From CAVPRW01 sp046727435 [NCBI: bacterium] (GTDB lineage: Bacteria > Tectomicrobia > Entotheonellia > J063): DNA of 31,970 nucleotides. How positions within the stretch are numbered: position 1 is the first letter of the stretch; each line of letters starts with the position of its first letter. A program made the position numbers and the translations under genes. This document shows positions 7,636 through 15,888 of this stretch, piece by piece. The DNA is taken from assembly GCA_046727435.1 (NCBI GenBank), contig JBKPCR010000444.1, forward strand, positions 1 through 31,970, given 5' to 3'. The notes beneath the pieces were generated by a model. It was not told the DNA's origin and searched no databases. It was given only the letters and a program-made list of their open reading frames with translations.

Positions 7636-8622
7636 ATGTACATCGATATGCATGCGCACTATGTCCCACCCAAGGTCCTGTCTGTCCTGGAGCACGATCC
7701 TTCCCCGTACGGCGCCAAACTGATCGAGGCTGCAGGGGGAGGTCAGTGTGTCCATTTTACCTATGGGCTGACGATTCGTCCCTTTTTCCCCGAGCTCCTC
7801 GATCTTGAGGAGCGTTGGCGAGAGATGGACCAGCAAGGAGTGGATCGGCAGATTCTATCGGTCTGGACTGATCTCTCTGGCTACGGCATGTCCGTCGCGG
7901 AAGGGGCGCGCTGGCATCGCCTGCTCAACGAAATCATGTGCGATGAGGCCCGGCAGCACTCGCCACGGCTGTCAGCACTCGCCTCGGTGCCACTGCAGGA
8001 TGCCCAGCAAGCGGCACACGAGCTCGAATACTGCGTCAAGCAGTGCGGGGCGGTGGGAGGCGTCATTGCTGCCAACGTCGATGGCAGCAATCTTGGGGAA
8101 GCTCCGTTGGACGCGTTCTGGTCAGCTGCGGTGGACTTGGCTGTCCCGATCTTCATCCATCCCACGCAACCGACGCCACTGCCGCGCACACGTAACTACG
8201 GCCTGAATCAGATCGTCCAGTACACGTACGATACGACGGCGAGCGTCGGGTCGCTGATTTTCAGCGGTGTGCTGGACCGCTTTCCTGACCTGACGCTGAT
8301 CCTCTCGCACGGCGGCGGCTATTTCCCATACCAGGTGGGCCGTTTTGATCGCGTCTACCGTGATCTCAGGGCCCCGACTACGCCGTCGCAACCGCCATCG
8401 GCCTATCTGCGTCGTTTCTTTTATGATACGATCTTACACCATCCTGCCGCACTCCGCTATTTGCTCGACCTGGTGGGAAGCGACCAACTGTTGCTCGGCA
8501 CCGATTATCCTTTCCCCATGGATGATCGCACTGCCCCGAAACTGCTGGAGCGGGCTGGTTGTAGCGCCGATGAAATCGCCCAAATCGGCGGCGGCACCGC
8601 ACAACGCTTGTTCAAGCTGTAA
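7636..8622 (+). CDS. Amidohydrolase-2 family protein (ACMSD-like decarboxylase/hydrolase)
   Basis: A 328-residue metal-dependent TIM-barrel enzyme of the aminocarboxymuconate-semialdehyde decarboxylase superfamily. The metal-binding HAH motif is at residues 6-8 (MYIDMHAHYVPP). A barrel histidine lies in IFIHPTQP, the conserved LILSHGGGYFPYQ block follows, and the metal-ligand aspartate is in LLLGTDYPFPM near the end. ATG 7636 follows AAAGGAG and gives the family-standard N-terminus; the much longer upstream extension is spurious. It is divergent from the dehydrogenase operon and convergent with the aminotransferase. The family decarboxylates or hydrolyses aromatic and ring-cleavage acids. The substrate here is not known. 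Confidence 0.9.
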   Translation: MYIDMHAHYVPPKVLSVLEHDPSPYGAKLIEAAGGGQCVHFTYGLTIRPFFPELLDLEERWREMDQQGVDRQILSVWTDLSGYGMSVAEGARWHRLLNEIMCDEARQHSPRLSALASVPLQDAQQAAHELEYCVKQCGAVGGVIAANVDGSNLGEAPLDAFWSAAVDLAVPIFIHPTQPTPLPRTRNYGLNQIVQYTYDTTASVGSLIFSGVLDRFPDLTLILSHGGGYFPYQVGRFDRVYRDLRAPTTPSQPPSAYLRRFFYDTILHHPAALRYLLDLVGSDQLLLGTDYPFPMDDRTAPKLLERAGCSADEIAQIGGGTAQRLFKL

Positions 8623-8759
8623 ACCGGGCGATGTCATGCATGCAAGCGATCCGTCGATTTGCGTGCTGCCCCAGTGGAGGACATGGAAACGACAGGCACC
8701 AGATACCGATAGATAGCCGGTCAGGCAGGAACTGGTGAACATGTGTCGACATACGAGCC

Positions 8760-10019
8760 CTACCGCAGTGTGACGGGTGAGTCGACGCCTGGACAGCGAT
8801 CGACCTCCAGCACTCCCCCGGCACCTTCAGGCTTGGCTGAAGCATAGTGCTCTACAGCTGCATCTACGCCGGCACCTGCTACAACCTTCCAGCCTTCTCG
8901 GCGCAGCACTACTTCGAGGGCGGCGAGGCAGAGGAGGACATTTTGCCGCGTTGCCGAGCATCCCATGGTACCGATGCGCCAGACCCGGCCCAGGAGCGGT
9001 CCAAAGGCGGCACCGATCTCGATTCCAAAGTCCTGGAGTAGTGACTGTCTGACGCGGAAATCGTCAATGCCGTCGGGGACTATCACCGGAGTGAGCATAG
9101 GCAATCGGTGGGCCCACGGCTCCTGACCGAAGAGTTGCAACCCCAACGCCGCAATGCCTGCGCGCAAGGCTCCACTGTGCAGCCGGTGCCGGATGAAACG
9201 CGGCTCCAGCCCCTCGACCTGCAGCGCTCGCAGGGCTTCGCGCAAACCATAGACCATGGCGGTGGGGGCGGTGTGATGGTTGAACCGGTCTGTGCTCCAG
9301 TAGCGTGACAGTTGGGTCAGATCAAGGTAATTGCTTTGGATTTTGCTGTGTCGTGCCTCCAACAGTGCCGCAGTGCGTGCGTTGAACGTCAGTGGCGCCA
9401 GGCCGGATGGACAGCTCAGGCACTTCTGCGTAGCGGCCACGGCAATATCGAGGCCCCAACGGTCTACTGCGACCTCGCAGCCGCCAAGCGTGACAACGGC
9501 GTCCACCAGGAGTAAGGCATCATATCGGTGCACTAGCTGTGCAATTTCCTGCAATGGTTGCAGCACACCAGTCGAGGTTTCTCCGTGGATGAGCGCCACT
9601 AACCTGGTGCGACCGCCCTGCAATGCGGTCTCGATGGCCTCTGGCTCGATCACCCGCCCCCACTCAGCCCTGACCGGCACGACGTCGGCGCCGCAACGCT
9701 CGGCGATCTCGACCAATAGCAGCCCGAAATTCCCGCATTCACCGACGACGACGCGGTCCCCGGGCTCGATCAACGAGGCCATCGCTGCCTCCAAGCCGGC
9801 GCGACCGGTCCCGGACACCGGGAAGGTTTTCGCGTTGTCGGTCTGAAACACGAAGCGGCACAGCGCCATCACTTCGCTCATAATGATGGTGAATTCGGGA
9901 TCGAATTGGCCGAGTATGGAAGTCCCCATGGCCCGTAAGGCACGGGGATCAGCCATACTGGGGCCGGGACCGAGGAGGATGCGAGGACTAGGCAAGAGGT
10001 CGCCGACTTGCGGATTCAT
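8760..10019 (-). CDS. Class V PLP aminotransferase (alanine/serine/ureidoglycine-glyoxylate type)
   Basis: A 419-residue fold-type I aminotransferase of class V. It opens with ILLGPGPSMADPRALRAM, typical of the glyoxylate-using group. It also carries FPVSGTGRAGLEAA, a LLVDAVVTLGG cofactor-aspartate strand, and the PLP lysine in AATQKCLSCPSG. Relatives transfer an amino group from alanine, serine or (S)-ureidoglycine to glyoxylate. A PuuE-type deacetylase elsewhere in the window makes a purine-catabolic role conceivable but unproven. A GAAAGGAG lies 12 nt upstream of ATG 10019, slightly far but usable. The last 35 residues (ASAKPEGAGG onward) look like an unstructured extension. A candidate promoter lies at 10085-10077. 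Confidence 0.88.
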   Translation of the reverse strand: MNPQVGDLLPSPRILLGPGPSMADPRALRAMGTSILGQFDPEFTIIMSEVMALCRFVFQTDNAKTFPVSGTGRAGLEAAMASLIEPGDRVVVGECGNFGLLLVEIAERCGADVVPVRAEWGRVIEPEAIETALQGGRTRLVALIHGETSTGVLQPLQEIAQLVHRYDALLLVDAVVTLGGCEVAVDRWGLDIAVAATQKCLSCPSGLAPLTFNARTAALLEARHSKIQSNYLDLTQLSRYWSTDRFNHHTAPTAMVYGLREALRALQVEGLEPRFIRHRLHSGALRAGIAALGLQLFGQEPWAHRLPMLTPVIVPDGIDDFRVRQSLLQDFGIEIGAAFGPLLGRVWRIGTMGCSATRQNVLLCLAALEVVLRREGWKVVAGAGVDAAVEHYASAKPEGAGGVLEVDRCPGVDSPVTLR

Positions 10020-10076
10020 AACCGTTCTGCACTCCTTTCATGAACGAGTTCAGAACAAGGTTGAGCGGGAGAAGGC

Positions 10077-10085
10077 ATCATACCA
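10077..10085 (-). promoter_or_regulatory. Candidate extended -10 promoter for the aminotransferase
   Basis: On the minus strand TGGTATGAT (10085-10077) is TGn plus a five-of-six TATAAT match. It lies about 58 bp upstream of the aminotransferase ATG. The -35 region is poor. Confidence 0.35.
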
Positions 10086-10732
10086 CTTTTTCCACGCTCC
10101 CGATATACCTGGCGTGCGTGGTCGTGATGCGGCAGAGCCCCAGCTCCTCGTTTAGCTGTTGAGACCGCGTCCCCGCTCCCACCTGGTTGCTGATCCGCCA
10201 GTCCTCGCTTACGCGGTGTTCGTCCCCCATGCTCATGGTGGTTAGCTCTATCCATGGTGTGCATTTCTAACCAGCTCCTCAGTGGTCAGACCAGGCAAGC
10301 CGACCCATGTGTTTCTCGTGGGCAAAGCCCACACGATAGCCAATATTGCGCGTCCATGCTACGTCCTCTAACCCCTGCCTGTCCAAGACTTGCTCATGCC
10401 TTCCAACGCGTTCACGTCATTTTCCCTGCACCGGCATTGCTCTTGCTCAAGGAACAGTGTCAAGCCGCTGGGCACACCCATAACGCCAGTGATGACGGCA
10501 TAGACGTGGGTCCTGGCCTGCGTTGGGAGGGCAGACCACCTCTCGTTGCGTGCAGAGGCCAGGAGGTGCACCGACCGACTGGGGTCAGACGCCTATGATA
10601 GATGTACTCTGTATAACACAGCACGGTTACACCAGATACCACCAGGCAGCCGTCATGGCCACCGGGGATGACTGGTGCGCTCATGGGCGACTCACACGCA
10701 TCCTACCAGGTAAACTCAGTCAAACATTTCGA
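10086..10732. other. Long intergenic region without a recognisable gene
   Basis: This stretch separates the aminotransferase promoter from the carbonic anhydrase promoter. Short open frames exist on both strands but none has a ribosome site with a family-like product. I see no tRNA, transposase or repeat. It may be decayed DNA. Confidence 0.5.
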
Positions 10733-10761
10733 TTGACACACACGGTCAGCCTGCATACACT
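10733..10761 (+). promoter_or_regulatory. Sigma70-type promoter for the carbonic anhydrase/NfeD/flotillin operon
   Basis: A perfect TTGACA -35 at 10733-10738 is followed by a 17-bp spacer and TACACT at 10756-10761 (four of six to TATAAT). It lies about 75 bp upstream of the first gene of the operon. The consensus -35 and ideal spacing make this the best promoter in the window by sequence. Confidence 0.6.
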
Positions 10762-10835
10762 CGCTGGCAACTTCCACTCGCATACAGATCAGACCTCATC
10801 CGTGCATCCGACTGACACAGACCAGGGAATATACA

Positions 10836-11300
10836 ATGAGCAGCTATACCAGTGCTACCCCTTGGACCAATCAGTTCAATAGTACATTGCTCATTGCCTG
10901 CAGCGATGGTCGCTTCGGCACTCAATTAGACAACTTTTGCAAGGAATACCTCGATGCGGGTTCCTGTGACCGGTTCCTGGCCCCTGGTGGCATCGCTGGG
11001 CTGCAGATCCTCTCGGAATGCTTTTATGCAGATAAGGAGCGCATCACTCTGCTGGTAACCCATCACGCCATTCGCAAGATCATCTGCGTGGCCCATGAAG
11101 ATTGCGGCTACTACCGCGACAGATACCCAGGCATAGATGACCTCTTTCCACGGCAACTGGAAGACCTCCGGACGGCGGCGGAGAGCCTGCACTATTGGTT
11201 CAGCGGCATGGATGTTGAATTGGTTTATGCAAGCGTGACACAAGACCGATACGTGCAGTTTGTTCGGGTGACGCCGGAGGGGACACCTGGGCATCGCTGA
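10836..11300 (+). CDS. Beta-carbonic-anhydrase-like zinc protein
   Basis: A 154-residue protein with the beta-carbonic anhydrase signature. Cys22 with the Asp24/Arg26 dyad is in ACSDGRFGTQ, and His87 with Cys90 is in AHEDCGYY. These match the Cys-His-Cys zinc ligands and the Asp-Arg pair of the family. It is shorter than typical enzymes (about 200 residues) and diverged between the motifs, so activity is likely but not certain. The enzyme would interconvert CO2 and bicarbonate in the cytoplasm. It is followed 45 nt later by the NfeD-cyclase gene. Class III cyclases of some groups respond to bicarbonate, which makes the pairing suggestive. The ribosome site (AGGGAA) is weak. Confidence 0.7.
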   Translation: MSSYTSATPWTNQFNSTLLIACSDGRFGTQLDNFCKEYLDAGSCDRFLAPGGIAGLQILSECFYADKERITLLVTHHAIRKIICVAHEDCGYYRDRYPGIDDLFPRQLEDLRTAAESLHYWFSGMDVELVYASVTQDRYVQFVRVTPEGTPGHR

Positions 11301-11345
11301 GCTATCTCGAGTCTTTGTCGGGCTCATCATGGCACAGGAGGGCCT

Positions 11346-12449
11346 ATGGGGATCGAGGCGATATATCTGCTCAGCTTTGTGGCCGGGGTGGTGTATGCGC
11401 TCGTGGGAGGGGTGATGACCGGCGTCCTGGGCGGGCACGGGCATCACGCCGGGCTCGCGGGGCACGATCTCCATCAAGGTATGGGGCATAGTGGCGATGC
11501 ACTCCACGTGGATACTGAAGGGGAGGTGCAGCTCTCCCCCATTAGCCCCGTGACCGTCACGATGTTCGGGACGGCCTTCGGGGGCGTCGGCCTCATCGGC
11601 TCTCACGCCCTAGCCCTGCCCGCCCTATTTAGCCTCCCCGTGGCCCTGCTATCAGGGTTGATGATCGCGGGCGTCGCATTCTATGCCTTCTCAAAGCTCT
11701 TCCAAGTCACCGAGAGCAGCAGTGAAGCCCACGTCATGGAGCTGGTAGGCCTTGAAGCCGAGGTCATCACTGCCATTCCGCTACAGGGCTTGGGGGAAAT
11801 CGCTTACGTGGCGCGGGGCACTCGGTTCACGGCGCCAGCGCGTTCCGAGGACGGGAAACCACACCCCGCACCCAGCAAGGTGCTGATCGCACGCATCATG
11901 GACAACATCTTCTGTGTGCGAGAGCCGATCGAGCCAAACCGGATGCTGGCCACCGTTCTCTTCACGGACATCGTCGGGTCGACAGAGCAGGCGGCTGCGT
12001 TCGGAGACCGTCGATGGCGGGATCTGCTCGAGACCCATCACTCCGTAGTCCGAAGGGAGTTAACACGGTTCCAGGGCCGTGAGATCGATACGGCTGGCGA
12101 CGGCTTCCTGGCCATCTTCGACCAACCGGTGCATGCGATTCAATGTGCCTGTGCCATTAGCGACGCCGTCCGGCAACTAGGGATCGAGATCCGGGCTGGG
12201 TTGCATACAGGAGAGTGCGAGGCGGTAGGCGACAAGATGCGTGGCATCGCTGTGCATATCGGCGCCCGTGTGGCGGCACTCGCTGCCTCTGGCGAAATCC
12301 TACTTTCCGGTACGGTGAAGGACCTGGTGGCCGGCGCAGGCATTCGATTCGAGGACCGGGGCAGGCATGTGCTGAGGGGTATTCCGGGGGAATGGCGGTT
12401 GTTCGCTGTGACGCGTGGGGACGCTCCAAGGCGCCGGGCTTGGCATTGA
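11346..12449 (+). CDS. NfeD-like membrane protein fused to a class III adenylate/guanylate cyclase domain
   Basis: A 367-residue fusion. Residues 1-30 form a membrane segment. Residues 31-54 are a histidine-rich loop (GHGHHAGLAGHDLHQGMGHS). Residues 67-120 hold two more membrane segments. Residues 130-195 form an NfeD/YuaF-type OB-like domain (LVGLEAEVITAIPLQGLGEI). Residues 198-357 are a class III cyclase homology domain with metal aspartates Asp208 (VLFTDIVGSTE) and Asp252 (TAGDGFLAIF), and GIAVHIGARVAAL near the end. ATG 11346 follows AGGAGG. The first 195 residues closely match the next gene, so it is a tandem duplicate that gained a cyclase. It presumably makes cAMP or cGMP at flotillin microdomains. 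Substrate choice is not resolved. Confidence 0.85.
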   Translation: MGIEAIYLLSFVAGVVYALVGGVMTGVLGGHGHHAGLAGHDLHQGMGHSGDALHVDTEGEVQLSPISPVTVTMFGTAFGGVGLIGSHALALPALFSLPVALLSGLMIAGVAFYAFSKLFQVTESSSEAHVMELVGLEAEVITAIPLQGLGEIAYVARGTRFTAPARSEDGKPHPAPSKVLIARIMDNIFCVREPIEPNRMLATVLFTDIVGSTEQAAAFGDRRWRDLLETHHSVVRRELTRFQGREIDTAGDGFLAIFDQPVHAIQCACAISDAVRQLGIEIRAGLHTGECEAVGDKMRGIAVHIGARVAALAASGEILLSGTVKDLVAGAGIRFEDRGRHVLRGIPGEWRLFAVTRGDAPRRRAWH

Positions 12450-12608
12450 CCGCGTGGGCTACGGATGGGCTAGCGCAGCTCGTGGCCGCTCTCAGATCGC
12501 CGGCATGACCTGTTCCTGTGGCATGAAGTGTGAGAGTGACGCCCGAGGCAACGTCTGGGCATCCTCGATCCTTCCACCGGCAGGATCATCAAGGGGTTAG
12601 GAGTATAT

Positions 12609-13253
12609 ATGGGGATCGAGACAGTCTACATCTTCTGTTTTGTGGTGGGAGCGGTCTATGCCCTGATAACTGGGGTGGGTGCAGGGGTGTTTGGAGGACA
12701 CACTCACCATGGAGGGCTCATCGGCCACGATGTAGGCCATGACATCGATCACGGCGCCGATCACGACTATCCGACGGCGCAAGGGGAAGTGCATTTGTCG
12801 CCCGTCAGCCCCGTGACCATCACGATGTTTGTGACGGCCTTCGGCGGCGTCGGCCTCATCGCCACCCGTACCCTCGCCCTGCCGGTGCTGCTCAGCCTCC
12901 CTATGGCCCTGACTTCAGGGCTCCTACTCGCGGCCGTGGCCTTCTTCACCTTCTCCAAGCTCTTCCAAGCCACCGAGGGCAGTAGTGAGCCGCGCGTCAG
13001 CGAGTTGGTCGGCCTTGAAGCCGAGGTGATTACGCCTATTCCAGCACAGGGACTGGGGGAGATTGCCTATGTGGCGCGAGGCAGCCGTTTCACCGCACCA
13101 GCGCGTTCCGAAGATGGGAAGCCACACTCTGCGCACAGCACGGTGCTGATCGAGCGTGTCGTGGGAAGCGTCTTCTGTGTCAGGAAGTCCATGGATGAGC
13201 GGTTTCGCGACCTGGCGCTTGGCGAAGATCAACCGCGAGGATTCCTCCGCTGA
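12609..13253 (+). CDS. NfeD/YuaF-like membrane protein, flotillin partner
   Basis: A 214-residue membrane protein paralogous to the N-terminal half of the preceding fusion. It has the same opening (MGIETVYIFCFVVGAVYALI), a histidine/aspartate-rich loop (GHDVGHDIDHGADHDY), two more hydrophobic segments, and the OB-like domain with LVGLEAEVITPIPAQGLGEI. It stops where its paralog enters the cyclase domain. NfeD-type proteins are known partners of flotillins (YuaF with YuaG in Bacillus) and are usually in one operon with them, as here: flotillin starts 36 nt later. ATG 12609 follows TTAGGAG. The histidine-rich loop may bind zinc or another metal. Confidence 0.85.
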   Translation: MGIETVYIFCFVVGAVYALITGVGAGVFGGHTHHGGLIGHDVGHDIDHGADHDYPTAQGEVHLSPVSPVTITMFVTAFGGVGLIATRTLALPVLLSLPMALTSGLLLAAVAFFTFSKLFQATEGSSEPRVSELVGLEAEVITPIPAQGLGEIAYVARGSRFTAPARSEDGKPHSAHSTVLIERVVGSVFCVRKSMDERFRDLALGEDQPRGFLR

Positions 13254-13289
13254 GGCCGGGCAAGACACTCTAAAGTAGGAGGGGGAACG

Positions 13290-14738
13290 ATGGGCGTGGT
13301 GATCATGGCAGCCGTCGGCATCGTGGTGGTGTTTTGTGTTTTTGTCCTGGTGTATGCCAGCCGCTACACCAAGGTAGGTCCCAACGAAGTGCTGGTGATC
13401 TCGGGTCGGCGTCGGCGGATGATCGGCCCAGATGGTACCTCGCAAACCGTTGGCTACCGCATCGTGAAGGGCGGCGGAGCATTCGTCTGGCCGGTGTTCG
13501 AAAAGGCCGAAACCCTCTCTCTGGAGCTCTTGACCCTGGATATCAAGCTCCCTGAAGTCTATACCACGACCGGTGTGCCGGTGGTCGTCGACGGCGTGGC
13601 GCAAATTAAGGTCAAGGGGGAGGATATCTCCATCGCCACGGCTGCCGAGCAGTTCCTCAGCAAGAGCCGCGGGGAGGTCATGCCCATCGCCCACCAGACG
13701 CTAGAGGGCCATCTCCGGGCGATTCTGGGGATCATGACGGTGGAAGACCTCTACAAGAACCGAGAGGTTTTCGCTCAGCGTGTCCAGGAAGTTGCCGCGA
13801 CGGACTTGGCCAATATGGGCCTACAGATCGTCTCCTTCACGCTGCGGGATATCAAGGACAATCAAGGGTATCTGGAGGCTCTGGGAAAACCTAGGATCGC
13901 CGAGGTGCGGAGGGACGCCCTGATCGCCCAGGCCGAGGCGGATCGCGATGCCACGATCAAGAGTGCAGAAGCTCGGCGGGCGGGAGAGGAGGCCAAGTTC
14001 CAAGCCGAAAGCCAGATCGCCATGGCCCGGCGTGACTTCGAAATGAAGCAGGCGGAGTACCAAGCAGCCGTGAATCAACAGAAGGCAGAGACGGACCTCT
14101 CCTACGACCTCGCGAAGTATAAGGCCAGCCAAGCGGTGAAAAGGGAAGAAATGCAAGTCGCCGTCGTGGAAAAGGAAAAGATGATCGACCTGCAAGAAAA
14201 AGAGATCTTACGGCGCGAGAAGGAGCTCCAAGCGACGGTTCAAAAATCCGCCGATGCCGAGAAGTACCGCATCGAGACTTTGGCCGCAGCCTACCGGCTG
14301 AAGATGCAGACGGAGGCGGCGGGGGAGGGCGAGGCAAAGCGGGTCGTAGGCATCGGTGAGGCCGAGGCGCAGAGGGCGCGAGGCTTGGCTGAGGCCGAGG
14401 TCATCAGGGCCAAGGGGGAGGCCGATGCCGCCGCCATGTCGCGAAAGGCCGAAGCCTGGGACGTGTATAACCAAGCGGCGATCTTACAGCTCTTTATCGA
14501 GAGGATGCCGGAGATCGCCAAGGCCATGGCCGAACCCCTGACGCGTATGGAAAAGATGGTCGTGATCAGCAACGGCGGGAACGGCTCCGCCGGAGCGGCC
14601 AAAATCACCCAGGATGTCACCGCGATGATGGCCCAGCTCCCTGAGGTGCTGAAAACCCTGAGCGGCGTCGATATCACCCAATGGCTGCAGCACATCCCAG
14701 GCCCTGGGCGAAAGACGTCAGCCCGCGCCGAGCCGTGA
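13290..14738 (+). CDS. floT: Flotillin (SPFH-domain membrane microdomain scaffold)
   Basis: A 482-residue flotillin. There is one N-terminal membrane segment (about residues 3-23), then the SPFH/PHB domain (about 25-200, with KVGPNEVLVISG and VEDLYKNREVFAQRVQEVA). A long coiled coil rich in Glu-Ala repeats follows (about 210-390, with GEGEAKRVVGIGEAEAQRARG), then a tail. Flotillins oligomerise on the inner membrane face and organise microdomains that concentrate signalling and secretion proteins. Length and order match bacterial FloT/YuaG. ATG 13290 follows AGGAGGGGG. It is the last gene of the carbonic anhydrase, NfeD-cyclase, NfeD unit, followed by a hairpin at 14756-14780. Confidence 0.93.
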   Translation: MGVVIMAAVGIVVVFCVFVLVYASRYTKVGPNEVLVISGRRRRMIGPDGTSQTVGYRIVKGGGAFVWPVFEKAETLSLELLTLDIKLPEVYTTTGVPVVVDGVAQIKVKGEDISIATAAEQFLSKSRGEVMPIAHQTLEGHLRAILGIMTVEDLYKNREVFAQRVQEVAATDLANMGLQIVSFTLRDIKDNQGYLEALGKPRIAEVRRDALIAQAEADRDATIKSAEARRAGEEAKFQAESQIAMARRDFEMKQAEYQAAVNQQKAETDLSYDLAKYKASQAVKREEMQVAVVEKEKMIDLQEKEILRREKELQATVQKSADAEKYRIETLAAAYRLKMQTEAAGEGEAKRVVGIGEAEAQRARGLAEAEVIRAKGEADAAAMSRKAEAWDVYNQAAILQLFIERMPEIAKAMAEPLTRMEKMVVISNGGNGSAGAAKITQDVTAMMAQLPEVLKTLSGVDITQWLQHIPGPGRKTSARAEP

Positions 14739-14755
14739 CCTCGGTGTGAGCTTCC

Positions 14756-14780
14756 GGGACGGCCTAGTGCTTGCTGTCCC
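14756..14780 (+). terminator. Hairpin after flotillin
   Basis: GGGACGGC (14756-14763) pairs with GCTGTCCC (14773-14780) around a 9-nt loop: 8 bp with one G-U. It begins 17 nt after the flotillin stop codon. The following bases (ATTCCCTC) contain no T-tract, so termination may need Rho or be inefficient. Confidence 0.4.
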
Positions 14781-14862
14781 ATTCCCTCATGAGGCCGCAA
14801 CTCCGCACACGTGTCAACTTGCTCCCTCCAGGGGGTAGGGGCAGAAGAGGAGACCTCGTTTC

Positions 14863-15798
14863 ATGGCCTCAGCATACCCACGCGACATGGTCGGCTACGG
14901 GGCTCATCCGCCGGACCCCAAATGGCCCGGGGAAGCCCGGGTCGCGGTGCAGTTCGTCCTCAACTATGAGGAGGGCAGCGAGGCCTGCATCCTGCACGGC
15001 GATTTGGCATCGGAGGCCTTTCTTTCGGAGATCGTCGGAGCCCAGTCATATACCGGCCTCCGGCACATGAATATGGAGTCGCTGTATGAATATGGCAGCC
15101 GAGCTGGCTTCTGGCGACTGCACCGTCTGTTCACAACACGCGCAATCCCAGTGACCGTGTATGGCGTCGCCATGGCGTTAGAACGTAACCCTGCAGCAGT
15201 GGGGGCCATGCTGAGCGCCGGCTGGGAGATCGCCAGCCATGGCTATCGTTGGATCGATTACCAGTGCGTTACTGAAGAGGAAGAGCGCGAGCACCTGCAC
15301 AAGGCCCTCGACATTCACACGCGCGTGACCGGCAGCCGTCCCCTGGGTTGGTATACTGGCCGCTGCAGCCCCAATACCCGTAAGCTCGTCGTGGAGGAGG
15401 GCGGATTTCTCTACGACGCCGATAGCTATGCTGATGATTTGCCCTACTGGGTGGCTGATTACGGTGAGCCACACCTGGTCATTCCGTATACGCTGGACGC
15501 CAACGACATGCGATTCGCCATCAACCAGGGGTTTAATAGCGGCGATCAATTCTTCACCTACCTGAAGGATAGCTTCGACATCCTCTATGCCGAGGGTGAA
15601 ACCGCTCCCAAAATGATGTCGGTGGGTTTACACTGTCGCCTCGTCGGGCGTCCCGGACGTGCGGCAGCCCTGGCCCGCTTCCTCGATTATGTACAGGGCC
15701 ACGAACGGGTGTGGCTCTGTCGCCGCCTTGACATCGCCCATCATTGGCGAGTACATCATCCCTATTCTCCCTCATCCAGCGTATGCGAGAAGGCATGA
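14863..15798 (+). CDS. PuuE-type allantoinase / polysaccharide-deacetylase-fold hydrolase
   Basis: A 311-residue NodB-fold (polysaccharide deacetylase) protein of the PuuE allantoinase subgroup. Subgroup hallmarks are present: FVLNYEEGSE in place of the usual DDG motif, MNMESLYEYGSRAGFWRL, EIASHGYRWIDYQ, and LGWYTGRCSPNTRKLVVEEG followed by YDADSYADDLPYW. PuuE proteins open the allantoin ring in purine breakdown, but many relatives act on other ring amides or amidines. ATG 14863 follows AGGAGA. The only other possible purine-degradation genes nearby are the class V aminotransferase and the molybdenum hydroxylase, so allantoin as substrate is only one option. It begins the plus-strand catabolic block. 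Confidence 0.82.
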   Translation: MASAYPRDMVGYGAHPPDPKWPGEARVAVQFVLNYEEGSEACILHGDLASEAFLSEIVGAQSYTGLRHMNMESLYEYGSRAGFWRLHRLFTTRAIPVTVYGVAMALERNPAAVGAMLSAGWEIASHGYRWIDYQCVTEEEEREHLHKALDIHTRVTGSRPLGWYTGRCSPNTRKLVVEEGGFLYDADSYADDLPYWVADYGEPHLVIPYTLDANDMRFAINQGFNSGDQFFTYLKDSFDILYAEGETAPKMMSVGLHCRLVGRPGRAAALARFLDYVQGHERVWLCRRLDIAHHWRVHHPYSPSSSVCEKA

Positions 15799-15888
15799 GG
15801 GGAATCATAGAGCCACGACCATAGCCCTTCCTTGACTTCCAACAAAAGCCCTCTGCAGCAGGGGGGTATCACATGTGGAGAGCGCACC

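Noticed and set aside
9331-9846. Plus-strand open frame inside the aminotransferase
   Set aside because: Low-complexity Ser/Thr-rich product, antisense to a clear enzyme.
10254-10598. Possible small gene in the 10-kb intergenic region
   Set aside because: No ribosome site, no family similarity, biased composition.
13821-14195. Minus-strand open frames opposite flotillin
   Set aside because: They are shadows of the Glu-Ala coiled-coil codons and lack starts with ribosome sites.
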